The notes beneath the pieces are model-generated. The model had not been told where the DNA came from, ran no database searches, and was given only the letters and a program-made list of their open reading frames with translations. A DNA stretch of 59,292 nucleotides, taken from positions 1 to 59,292 of the forward strand of contig JALFBL010000066.1 in the NCBI GenBank assembly GCA_022773395.1. The letters run 5' to 3'. A program made the position numbers and the translations under genes. The DNA is from Prevotella sp. GTDB lineage: Bacteria > Bacteroidota > Bacteroidia > Bacteroidales > Bacteroidaceae. The stretch's first letter is position 1, and each line of letters starts with the position of its first letter. Of this stretch, positions 34,180-41,751 are shown piece by piece.

Positions 34180-34327
34180 CCATAAATTCCCAAATGGAGT
34201 AGGGTTTTGTTTCCGCTTCGCTTGCATCTGCCGAAGTTGAAGCGTCTAACTTTGCCGATACGCAAATCATTTCGAGTGTATCAACTTCTTTTTCTAAAGT
34301 GGAGGGCTTTGTATATTTTTGTTTCAT
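34163..34327 (-). CDS. 54-residue microprotein 3 (distant member)
   Basis: This ORF is on the minus strand, 39 bases after the cohesin-like gene. It starts MKQKYTKPSTLEKEVDTLEM, has ICVSAKLDAS in the middle and ends KPYSIWEFMEEQER. It shares the M-x-x-K-x-(Y/T)-x-x-P opening, the serine-rich middle and the S-I-W-E-F-M end with the two microproteins downstream of the LRR genes, and has exactly the same length (54). Like them it follows a gene for a secreted protein with the shared C-terminal module. No signal peptide or helix is visible. Function unknown. Confidence 0.72.
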   Translation of the reverse strand: MKQKYTKPSTLEKEVDTLEMICVSAKLDASTSADASEAETKPYSIWEFMEEQER

Positions 34328-34366
34328 GGTCTGTTGATTTTGATGAAATGAATGTAGGAAAAATGT

Positions 34367-35446
34367 TTAAGGAATGATGATTTTTTTACCATTCGAGACG
34401 TAGATCCCTTTTTGTGGATGTGATACTTGAATGCCGTAAAGATTGTAATATGTGTTTTCCCCTTGTTTTTCTGTTTCAGTGTGTTGAATAGTGGTAGGTT
34501 CGTTGGTGTCGAAAGAAATTTCTTTTGCTTCGCCGATGATTTGGGTTGACACGGGCAGGTATGCCTTGTTCGCTTTCAATATACCGCCACTTACTTTCAC
34601 GAACTTCCCGTTTTTCAAGATGAAATTTGTTTTGTCTTCCGTTTTTGGATTTAAAATGATGTCGGTGCTTGTTCCCATTAAGAGATTCATGCCTATGGGA
34701 TTTGCATTAGGAATGGAAGGGATGGTGTAAGTTCCTGTATTTCCTTTTAATAAGACGGCAGTGTTGGCTGGAATCTTTTTGTCGGTGATTTCCGTGAGTA
34801 TTGCATTTGTCTTTGAGATCGTGGAAACGACGTATATGTTTTCTATGCCATTGACATGACTGAAATCCAAGGCCTTGTCCGAATAGAAAGTTCCGAATCC
34901 CGATGGAGAGATGGTGGCATCGAGAAAGGTTGCGGCATCGGCTACCGTCAGTTTCACGTCAAAGTCGGATGGATTTTCACATTGTCGGTCTTCTTCCACA
35001 AAATACCACATGTACGATATGTCCTTGATCTTTACGTCGTAGGTTCCCGTTGCTGTTTCCGCATGGCAGGTCAAAGGGAACACCATGACATATTCGTCCA
35101 CGTTCTTGAACGGCAGGTCTTTGATAATGTCCACCATCACCATTACCCTGTATCTGCCATCTTCCACCATGTTGATACCGCCGAAATGCCCGTCTGTCTT
35201 GTTCGGGTTCAGTTGTGTTTTAGTTTCGTCGATGGAGAAACCGGCAGGCAGATAAATGTCAAAACCGAAACTGTGGTAAGTTCGTGAAGGTTCACCTATA
35301 AATATAGGTACGAGAATGGTTTCTCCTTGTCTTATTGCCAGATTCCCGATGTGTGGGCCTACAGGAGGAGTTTGGGCGTTGGATCTTGCTGTTCCTGCCA
35401 GCAGGAGAACCGCCAATGAACATAGTAAATGAATGAAAGTTTTCAT
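34367..35446 (-). CDS. Secreted cohesin-like protein with shared C-terminal module
   Basis: This exported protein has 359 residues: signal peptide (LLCSLAVLLLAGTARSNAQ), then a domain at about 32-165 with the cohesin pattern (GETILVPIFIG, FGFDIYLPAGFSIDETKTQL, GRYRVMVMVD, YVMVFPLTCH, GTYDVKIKDISY). Next is the module shared with the two LRR proteins (about 175-310; FGTFYSDKALDFSHVNGIEN, KIPANTAVLLKGNTGTY, FILKNGKFVKVSGGILKANK) and the ending KGIYVSNGKKIIIP. A dockerin protein gene ends 6 bases upstream. Cohesins bind dockerins, so the two products may form a complex on the cell surface or outside the cell. Confidence 0.75.
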   Translation of the reverse strand: MKTFIHLLCSLAVLLLAGTARSNAQTPPVGPHIGNLAIRQGETILVPIFIGEPSRTYHSFGFDIYLPAGFSIDETKTQLNPNKTDGHFGGINMVEDGRYRVMVMVDIIKDLPFKNVDEYVMVFPLTCHAETATGTYDVKIKDISYMWYFVEEDRQCENPSDFDVKLTVADAATFLDATISPSGFGTFYSDKALDFSHVNGIENIYVVSTISKTNAILTEITDKKIPANTAVLLKGNTGTYTIPSIPNANPIGMNLLMGTSTDIILNPKTEDKTNFILKNGKFVKVSGGILKANKAYLPVSTQIIGEAKEISFDTNEPTTIQHTETEKQGENTYYNLYGIQVSHPQKGIYVSNGKKIIIP

Positions 35447-35452
35447 GGTTTT

Positions 35453-36151
35453 TTATTTAAGCATTTTGAAAATACGAATGGAGAGGGCAATGTCGTTGGT
35501 GTCTATCTTCCCGTTACCGTCCATGTCATGCAGTTCGCGGTAGGGTTCAGATTTTCTGTAGTGCCGGATGAGCAGGGCGATGTCGTTGGTGTCGAGTTGC
35601 CCATTGCCGGACAAGTCACCGAGAAGAAGTCCGGCTGTGTTTGATTTCCGCAAGAAATGCCGCCATCCCGTTGCGTGCGCATAAACCGACATGGTGCCTT
35701 CTGTTTTCGGCACCACCAGCATGGCGTGTGCGTATGCCGAAACATGGAACGTGTTTTCTTCTATCTGGAGTGGCATGCTTGCAGAACATGTCACAGTTGC
35801 AAGGTTGCGGGCGTAGGAAAAGGCTTTCGGTGCAATGCGTTGAACGGTGAACAGGTCGGCACCATGGGGAAACCGGTTCACGATTTTTATACTTATCTCG
35901 CTTTTCCCTTTGTCTGCATCCGAAACGCCTACAATCTTTGCCATGGGGCGCGAAGGGTCGGAAACATCCACCACTTCGTATTTCAGACAGGTGCCGGCTT
36001 CGTTGTCGTCAAAGACATCACCTACGGCCAGTCCTGAAAGCGACGTCGTGCTGTTCTCGTTCTGAAGGTTTCCCACTTTTGTGAGTTCGCTTTGCGCATT
36101 TGCGTGTACGCAGAGCCATAATGCAAATGCAGCCAATACATGTGTTTTCAT
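35453..36151 (-). CDS. Secreted protein with C-terminal type I-like dockerin
   Basis: The product has 232 residues, with a signal peptide (VLAAFALWLCVHANAQ), a middle region with a BspA-like fragment (VQRIAPKAFSYARNLATVTC, then LVVPKTEGTMSVYAHATGWR) and a dockerin at about 176-230. The dockerin has two calcium loops, DLSGNGQLDTND (179-190) and DMDGNGKIDTND (209-220), each followed by an IAL.IR helix, as in type I dockerins. It is the first gene of the dockerin-cohesin-microprotein operon and has a perfect promoter. No cellulase-type catalytic domain is present, so this is a non-cellulosomal pair. Confidence 0.82.
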   Translation of the reverse strand: MKTHVLAAFALWLCVHANAQSELTKVGNLQNENSTTSLSGLAVGDVFDDNEAGTCLKYEVVDVSDPSRPMAKIVGVSDADKGKSEISIKIVNRFPHGADLFTVQRIAPKAFSYARNLATVTCSASMPLQIEENTFHVSAYAHAMLVVPKTEGTMSVYAHATGWRHFLRKSNTAGLLLGDLSGNGQLDTNDIALLIRHYRKSEPYRELHDMDGNGKIDTNDIALSIRIFKMLK

Positions 36152-36203
36152 CGGTGTTTTCTTGGGTCATGGAGTGCTTCCTCCAGAGTGGTTTTTCGTA
36201 TTG

Positions 36204-36234
36204 CAAAAGTAATGAAATTATTCCACTTGTCAAA
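36204..36234 (-). promoter_or_regulatory. Promoter of the dockerin-cohesin operon
   Basis: On the minus strand TTTG (36234-36231), exactly 19 bases, and TACTTTTG (36211-36204) match the consensus. The oppositely oriented ksgA -7 box (TATCTTTG, 36254-36261) is about 45 bases away, so the two promoters are back to back. Confidence 0.75.
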
Positions 36235-36345
36235 ATTTGTGGGAAAAAAGGAGTATCTTTGCAGAAAAATAAGTGGCATTTCGGTCATTTTAAGCGAATT
36301 TTGTTTACGTTTGATGGTATGGGATGGCAGTAAAGATTGGATAGA

Positions 36346-37149
36346 ATGAAACAAGTAGCACCAAAGAAACATCTGGGACAACATTTCCTTACGGATTTGG
36401 GAATAGCCAAGGCTATTGCCGACACGGTGGATGCCTGTCCGGACATACCTGTGCTGGAAGTGGGGCCGGGAATGGGAATGATGACGCAGTTCTTGGTAGA
36501 GAAACCGAGACCGCTGAAAGTGGTGGAGATTGACAGGGAAAGTGTGGCTTATCTCAATGATCATTTCCCCAGGTTGAGGGAAAACATCTTGGGCGAGGAT
36601 TTCCTGCGAATGGATTTGAGCCAGACTTTTGAAGGCAGGCAGTTCGTGCTCACGGGGAATTACCCTTATGACATATCGTCGCAGATTTTTTTCAAAATGC
36701 TCGACAATAAGGACTTGATACCCTGTTGCACGGGCATGATTCAACGCGAGGTGGCACAGCGCATGGCATCGCAACCGGGTACCAAGGCATACGGAATATT
36801 GAGTGTGCTCATCAGTGCTTGGTATGACATAGAATATCTCTTCACGGTAGATGAGCACGTGTTCAACCCACCGCCAAAAGTAAAGAGTGCGGTAATCAGA
36901 ATGACCCGCAACGGAACGGCCGATTTGGGGTGTGACGAGAAACTGTTCAAGCGAGTGGTGAAGACGGTGTTCGGGCAGAGGCGGAAGATGCTGCGCGTAA
37001 GTGTCAGGCAATTGTTCGGCAACGGATTGCCGGAAAAGGATTTCTTTGAGCATGAGTTCATGACAAAGCGCCCCGAACAGTTGTCGGTGGCACAATTCGT
37101 GGAGTTGACAAACTGGGTGGCAAAGGCTTATGCTGCCAGCAGCGAATAA
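36346..37149 (+). CDS. ksgA: 16S rRNA dimethyladenosine transferase
   Basis: KsgA (RsmA) dimethylates two adjacent adenines near the 3' end of 16S rRNA during small-subunit assembly. The 267-residue protein has KKHLGQHFLTD, the SAM-binding VLEVGPGMGMMT, and the catalytic NYPY motif within LTGNYPYDISSQI. It ends in the small helical domain with FNPPPKVKSAVIRM. I chose the ATG at 36346 over a TTG three codons upstream. Its 3' end overlaps the convergent PAP2 gene by 22 bases. Confidence 0.95.
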   Translation: MKQVAPKKHLGQHFLTDLGIAKAIADTVDACPDIPVLEVGPGMGMMTQFLVEKPRPLKVVEIDRESVAYLNDHFPRLRENILGEDFLRMDLSQTFEGRQFVLTGNYPYDISSQIFFKMLDNKDLIPCCTGMIQREVAQRMASQPGTKAYGILSVLISAWYDIEYLFTVDEHVFNPPPKVKSAVIRMTRNGTADLGCDEKLFKRVVKTVFGQRRKMLRVSVRQLFGNGLPEKDFFEHEFMTKRPEQLSVAQFVELTNWVAKAYAASSE

Positions 37150-37832
37150 ACCAGAACGGAGAGCACCGTTGCGCCAACCGCGAGGATGATGGGCCAAGGC
37201 TCTTTCTCTTGATAGACGGTTTTAAAAGGCGGCATGGGACGGTTCTCTGCCTCTCTCTGGTAGAGCCGGGAGTAGAAAAAATAAAGCAGCGTTGAAAACA
37301 AGACGCCCAAAATGGCACCTGCCAGAATGTCGGTGGGGTAGTGCAGTCCCAAATATATACGGGAATAGCAGGAGGCCATTGCCCATAGAAATATGCAGAT
37401 GATGATTCCGGGCTTACGGAAAAGAAGCGCAAAAAATGTAGCTATGGCAAAACCGTTGCTGGCGTGATTGGAAGGAAAGCCGTACATGCCTCCCCGGTAG
37501 CCGTGGACATAGAACAGTGCATCCATGATGCCAGACTGATGGGAGGGGCGCAATCGGGCCACGAAAGGTTTGATGGCGGCAGATACAAAATAGTCGCTCA
37601 ATAGAAACATGATGATGACGGATGTTCCTAAAATGAGGGCATGGCGCCATCCGATGCGGTGCAAGAGGTAATAAGCGGAGACAACAGCAAGGGGAATCCA
37701 CGTGTAGCGGTTGGTATAGAGCATCCAGAAGGTATCGTATGTGTTCGAACCGTCGAAATTGATGGCCGTGAGTATTTCTTGATCGATGGATTGGACGGTT
37801 TGCAACAGGGTGTCGCTTGTGCTGTTTGTCAT
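37128..37832 (-). CDS. PAP2-family membrane phosphatase
   Basis: This 234-residue integral membrane phosphatase has about six helices and the three PAP2 motifs: KPFVARLRPS (KxxxxxxRP), GFPSNHASNG (PSxH) and SRIYLGLHYPTDILAG (SRxxxxxHxxxD). Family members dephosphorylate lipids such as undecaprenyl pyrophosphate or phosphatidylglycerol phosphate; which one here is not known. The ATG at 37832 lies after a -7 box (TAACTTTG) near 37862-37855. Confidence 0.88.
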   Translation of the reverse strand: MTNSTSDTLLQTVQSIDQEILTAINFDGSNTYDTFWMLYTNRYTWIPLAVVSAYYLLHRIGWRHALILGTSVIIMFLLSDYFVSAAIKPFVARLRPSHQSGIMDALFYVHGYRGGMYGFPSNHASNGFAIATFFALLFRKPGIIICIFLWAMASCYSRIYLGLHYPTDILAGAILGVLFSTLLYFFYSRLYQREAENRPMPPFKTVYQEKEPWPIILAVGATVLSVLVYSLLAA

Positions 37833-37913
37833 TCTGCTATGTTGTTTTGGCGGCAAAGTTAGTTCTTTATTTATAAATAGAATGTGTAATCTTCAGAATT
37901 TTTATATATCAGA

Positions 37914-38372
37914 ATGGAAAAACAGAATAAACAAGAGAAATATCAACGGCTGGAAGCGCAAGTGAAAAACCTGGTAGAAGGCGAGAAGAACATCGTGGGC
38001 ATATTGGCAAACGTATCGGCAGCCTTGAAGGAAGAAATGGATTATTTTTGGGTAGGGTTCTATCTGGTTGACAACGGTGAACTGGTGCTGGGGCCTTTCC
38101 AGGGAAGTGTGGCATGTTATCGCATAGGCTTTGGTAAAGGAGTGTGCGGTACGTCATGGAAACGTGGAGAGACGCTGGTGGTGAAAGATGTGGAAGCATT
38201 TCCCGGACATATTGCCTGCAGTTCGTTGAGTCGTTCCGAAGTGGTCGTGCCTGTTTTCGATGATGAAGGGAAAGTGGGGGCTGTGCTCGATATAGACAGT
38301 ACGGAACTTGCCGCTTTCGATGAAACGGACAAAGAGTATTTGGAAAGGATTGTCAAGCTCATCCGATTCTGA
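37914..38372 (+). CDS. msrC: GAF-domain free methionine-(R)-sulfoxide reductase
   Basis: This 152-residue single GAF domain matches the fRMsr family (YebR/MsrC) that reduces free methionine-R-sulfoxide. Characteristic stretches are FWVGFYLVDNGELVLGPFQG, ACYRIGFGKGVCGTSWK, FPGHIACSSLSRSEVVVPVF and LDIDSTELAAFDETD. The cysteines in GVCG and HIACSS are the expected redox and catalytic positions. It is transcribed alone. Confidence 0.88.
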   Translation: MEKQNKQEKYQRLEAQVKNLVEGEKNIVGILANVSAALKEEMDYFWVGFYLVDNGELVLGPFQGSVACYRIGFGKGVCGTSWKRGETLVVKDVEAFPGHIACSSLSRSEVVVPVFDDEGKVGAVLDIDSTELAAFDETDKEYLERIVKLIRF

Positions 38373-38424
38373 ATCTGCCTACGGCCAATAGATTTAGGGC
38401 TTGTAAACATTTTCGCTTAATTAG

Positions 38425-38455
38425 TTGGATAATTCAAAAAGAATCTCTAATTTTG
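38425..38455 (+). promoter_or_regulatory. Promoter of frr
   Basis: TTGG (38425-38428), a 19-base spacer and TAATTTTG (38448-38455) closely match the Bacteroidetes promoter, 26 bases before the frr start codon. Confidence 0.6.
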
Positions 38456-38481
38456 TATTTCAGTAACCTAATACGATTAAA

Positions 38482-39042
38482 ATGATAGACGTAAAAACGA
38501 CATTAAAGGACAGTGAGGAAAGAATGGAGATGGCGGTCATGTTCTTGGACGAGCAGTTGTCGCGTATTCGTGCTGGACGTGCCAACATGGCTATCGTGGC
38601 CGGCGTGAAAGTGAACAGTTATGGCTCGATGGTGCCATTGAACCAAGTGGCAAACGTCACGGTTCCGGATGCCCGCACCATTGCCATACGCCCATGGGAC
38701 AAGAAGGCGATACGCGATATAGAAAAGGCCATCATGGATAGCGATGTGGGCATCACACCGGAAAACAATGGCGAGTTGATTCGCCTGAATATTCCGCAGC
38801 CAACGGAGGAACGCCGCCGCGACTTGGTGAAGCAGTGTAGCAAGATTGCCGAAAAAGCCAAGGTGGAGGTGCGCAACGTGCGCAGCGACGTGAAAGACAA
38901 ACTGAAGAAAGCCATCAAGGATGGATTGTCGGAGGACAATGAAAAAGATGCGGAGGATAAATTGCAGAAGATTCACGACAAATATATCAAGCGCCTTGAC
39001 GATTTGCTGGAGGCAAAGAACAAGGAAATCATGACGGTATAG
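38482..39042 (+). CDS. frr: Ribosome recycling factor
   Basis: RRF splits post-termination ribosomes together with EF-G. The 186-residue protein has standard length and motifs: [54 protein letters not shown] and the C-terminal helical arm ([20 protein letters not shown]). rsgA starts 4 bases after its stop, so the two are co-transcribed. Confidence 0.97.
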   Translation: MIDVKTTLKDSEERMEMAVMFLDEQLSRIRAGRANMAIVAGVKVNSYGSMVPLNQVANVTVPDARTIAIRPWDKKAIRDIEKAIMDSDVGITPENNGELIRLNIPQPTEERRRDLVKQCSKIAEKAKVEVRNVRSDVKDKLKKAIKDGLSEDNEKDAEDKLQKIHDKYIKRLDDLLEAKNKEIMTV

Positions 39043-39046
39043 AGGA

Positions 39047-39979
39047 ATGCGCGGTCTTGTCATCAAAAATACGGGCAGTTGGTACACAGTGTTCACGGAC
39101 GACGGTCGGAAAATTGACTCTAAAATCAAGGGTAATTTCCGTCTGAAGGGAATACGCAGCACCAACCCGGTGGCTGTGGGCGACTATGTGCGTATTGTTG
39201 TCAATCAAGAGGGCACGGCCTTTATCAGTGAGATTGAAGACCGGCGCAACTATATCATCCGGAAATCGTCCAACCTGTCGAAACAAAGTCATATCATTGC
39301 CGCAAATGTAGATCTGGCGGCTTTGATTGTCACTGTGAACTATCCGCAAACCAGCACCACTTTCATCGACCGCTTTCTTGCTTCGGCAGAGGCCTACGGA
39401 GTGGAAGTGGTGCTGGTGTTCAACAAATTGGATCTGCTCTCTGACGAAGAGCGGCAGTATCAGGACATGATGATAACCCTATACCATCATGTTGGGTATC
39501 GGTGCTTCCCGCTTTCGGCAGCCACGGGCGAAGGAATCGATGGGCTGAGGGAACTGCTCAGGGGGAAAGTGACGCTTTTCAGCGGAAACAGTGGAGTGGG
39601 GAAGAGCAGTTTGCTCAACTTGCTCATACCTGGCATTGCCTTGCGCACGGCCGAAATATCGGATGCCCACAACACGGGCATGCATACCACTACTTTTAGC
39701 GAGATGATTCCCCTTCCTGAAGGAGGTTGGGTCATCGACACGCCGGGCATCAAAGGTTTTGGAACGTTCGACATGGAGCCGGAGGAGATTTGCGGTTATT
39801 TCAAGGAAATTTTCCGAGTGTCGAAAGATTGCCGGTTCAACAATTGCAAGCATACCAACGAACCCGGGTGTGCCGTGAGGAAGGCGGTGGAGGAGCATCA
39901 TATCAGCCAAAGCCGTTATGCCAGTTATCTAAGTATGCTGGAAGACAAAGACGAAGCCAAGTACAGGGAAGGGTACTAA
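39047..39979 (+). CDS. rsgA: Ribosome small-subunit GTPase RsgA
   Basis: RsgA is a circularly permuted GTPase that checks late 30S assembly. The 310-residue product has an N-terminal OB fold (about 1-70), the permuted motif order with NKLDLL (G4) before [12 protein letters not shown] (G1) and DTPGIKGFG (G3), and a C-terminal zinc site ([14 protein letters not shown]). It forms an operon with frr, both acting on ribosomes. Confidence 0.95.
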   Translation: MRGLVIKNTGSWYTVFTDDGRKIDSKIKGNFRLKGIRSTNPVAVGDYVRIVVNQEGTAFISEIEDRRNYIIRKSSNLSKQSHIIAANVDLAALIVTVNYPQTSTTFIDRFLASAEAYGVEVVLVFNKLDLLSDEERQYQDMMITLYHHVGYRCFPLSAATGEGIDGLRELLRGKVTLFSGNSGVGKSSLLNLLIPGIALRTAEISDAHNTGMHTTTFSEMIPLPEGGWVIDTPGIKGFGTFDMEPEEICGYFKEIFRVSKDCRFNNCKHTNEPGCAVRKAVEEHHISQSRYASYLSMLEDKDEAKYREGY

Positions 39980-39995
39980 GGACGGATGGGCATGA

Positions 39996-40043
39996 AAAAT
40001 GCCATGGCTTTTCTGCATGGAAGCGGAAGAGCCATGGCATTTT
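39996..40043. terminator. Bidirectional terminator between rsgA and the GH20 gene
   Basis: An 18-base-pair stem with one mismatch or G-U pair has a perfect outer 14 base pairs (39996-40009 with 40030-40043, AAAATGCCATGGCT). It has a T-run on the plus strand and a T-run from the A-stretch on the minus strand. It lies in the 77-base gap between the two convergent genes. Confidence 0.85.
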
Positions 40044-40056
40044 CTTTTGCTTTCAA

Positions 40057-41688
40057 TCACCATTCGCTGCGGTTGTGATTATATCTTTCTGGCCACAAGT
40101 GCCATGCGTAAACATAGCCGTAGTGGTCGTAAAGTTTCGCAAATCTTGTCATGCGGCTTTTGAATTGTTCAAAATCTTTTTTTGCAGTGGGAGTCCATTG
40201 TATTTCTGCCAAGGCTGCCATGCGGGGCATCACCATGTATTCAGCCTGGTTCGGACAGGTGATGTATTCTGTCCAGAGGTTGGCCTGAACACCCAGAATG
40301 TGTGTTCTCGACGATTCGGGCAATGTATCGGGTGCGGGGTCAAGTCCGTAAACCTTCTCAATGGGTGAGTATCCGCCGATGGCCATAGGCTCAGAACCCG
40401 TGGATTGGGTCTGGTAATGGTCGAAATAGAGGTGTGAACTCGGTGTCATGATTACATCGTGTCCCAAGCGGGCGGCCTTCTCTCCAGGTTCGATGCCCGT
40501 CCAGCTCATGATGGTGGCACTCTGGTTGATGTCGCCACCAAGAATCTCGTCCCAGCCAATGATGCGGCGTCCTTTCTCATTGACATGCTTTTCAATGCGG
40601 TTGGTGAAATAGGCCTGAATCTTTTTCATCGGAATGTTGCGGTCGGTTGCCAGCTTCTGGCAGCGGGGGCACTCCGACCAGCGCCTGGTGGGTGTTTCGT
40701 CGCCACCGATATGAATGTATTCTGAGGGGAAAATGTCCAGCACCTCGTCAAGAATATCCAGCACGAGTCTATAGGTCTTTTCCTGTCCTAAGCAAAGTAC
40801 GTCGAAATACACTCCCCAGGTGTGCCCTACTTCATAGGGACCGCCGGTGCATCCGTATTCCGGGTAAGCGGCGAGGGCGGCACGGGTATGGCCTGGGAGA
40901 TCGATTTCGGGAATGACGGTGATGTGGCGCATACGGGCATATTCCACAATTTCTCGTGCCTGTTCCTGTGTGTAGAATCCGCCGTAAGGAATGGCATCGT
41001 CAACATCCGAGTTGTGCCCCATCACCGTTCCGCTGCGCATAGAGCCGATTTGTGTCAGTTTGGGATATTTCTTGATTTCCAAACGCCAGCCTTGGTCATC
41101 GGTCAGATGCCAGTGAAACACGTTCATGTTGTGCAGTGCCAGAATGTCGATATATTTCTTCACGAAATCGATGGGGAAAAAATGACGGGCACAGTCGAGG
41201 TGCATGCCGCGATAGCCGAAACGTGGCTGGTCGTTGATGACAACGGCTGGCAGGAGCACTTCTTCGCCTGGCGCTACTACGGGCAATGCCTTGCGAAGTG
41301 TCTGTATTCCGTAGAAAACACCGGCTGCCGTGCTGCCGGAAATGGTAATGGTTTGGTTGGAAACTTGGATGCGGTAGGCCTCTTTCCCCTTTATTTTGGA
41401 ATCGATGGTCAACACAACTGCCGGAGTCTTCTTGTTCTTTTTGTCAACCACATTGAGTTTTACTCCTGTGATTTTCTCCACGTATTCAGAAAGGAAACCG
41501 GCGTTCTGTTTCATCTGTATGTCTGCTCCTGCATAAACGATGCAGGCCGAAGCATCGAGTTTGAAAGGTGCTCCCTTTGCGGCAGCGATGCTCTGCGGCA
41601 ATGGAATCACGTTGTAGTCGGCTTCTGCCGCATTCGTGGTGAACAGTGTGGTGCAGAACACCATCATCATGAATAGTTTTTTTCGCAT
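40057..41688 (-). CDS. Exported beta-N-acetylhexosaminidase (GH20)
   Basis: The 543-residue product has a signal peptide (KLFMMMVFCTTLFTTNAAEA), a GH20b-type alpha/beta domain, and the GH20 barrel with GMHLDCARHFFPIDFVKKYI, FHWHLTDDQGWRLEIKKYP, and the catalytic Asp-Glu pair in HIGGDETPTRR (D330, E331). GH20 enzymes remove terminal GlcNAc or GalNAc from glycans by substrate-assisted catalysis. It is the last gene of an amino-sugar operon, 63 bases after the GH2 gene, and probably acts in the periplasm. Confidence 0.93.
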   Translation of the reverse strand: MRKKLFMMMVFCTTLFTTNAAEADYNVIPLPQSIAAAKGAPFKLDASACIVYAGADIQMKQNAGFLSEYVEKITGVKLNVVDKKNKKTPAVVLTIDSKIKGKEAYRIQVSNQTITISGSTAAGVFYGIQTLRKALPVVAPGEEVLLPAVVINDQPRFGYRGMHLDCARHFFPIDFVKKYIDILALHNMNVFHWHLTDDQGWRLEIKKYPKLTQIGSMRSGTVMGHNSDVDDAIPYGGFYTQEQAREIVEYARMRHITVIPEIDLPGHTRAALAAYPEYGCTGGPYEVGHTWGVYFDVLCLGQEKTYRLVLDILDEVLDIFPSEYIHIGGDETPTRRWSECPRCQKLATDRNIPMKKIQAYFTNRIEKHVNEKGRRIIGWDEILGGDINQSATIMSWTGIEPGEKAARLGHDVIMTPSSHLYFDHYQTQSTGSEPMAIGGYSPIEKVYGLDPAPDTLPESSRTHILGVQANLWTEYITCPNQAEYMVMPRMAALAEIQWTPTAKKDFEQFKSRMTRFAKLYDHYGYVYAWHLWPERYNHNRSEW

Positions 41689-41751
41689 AATCTTACTGTT
41701 GTTTTATCGTTGTTATGTATTTTTTCCTGTCAAAAAATGGCTCTTTCTGTT

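Noticed and set aside
37128..37149. 22-base tail-to-tail overlap of ksgA and the PAP2 gene
   Set aside because: Both stops are clear and such overlaps are common; nothing unusual.
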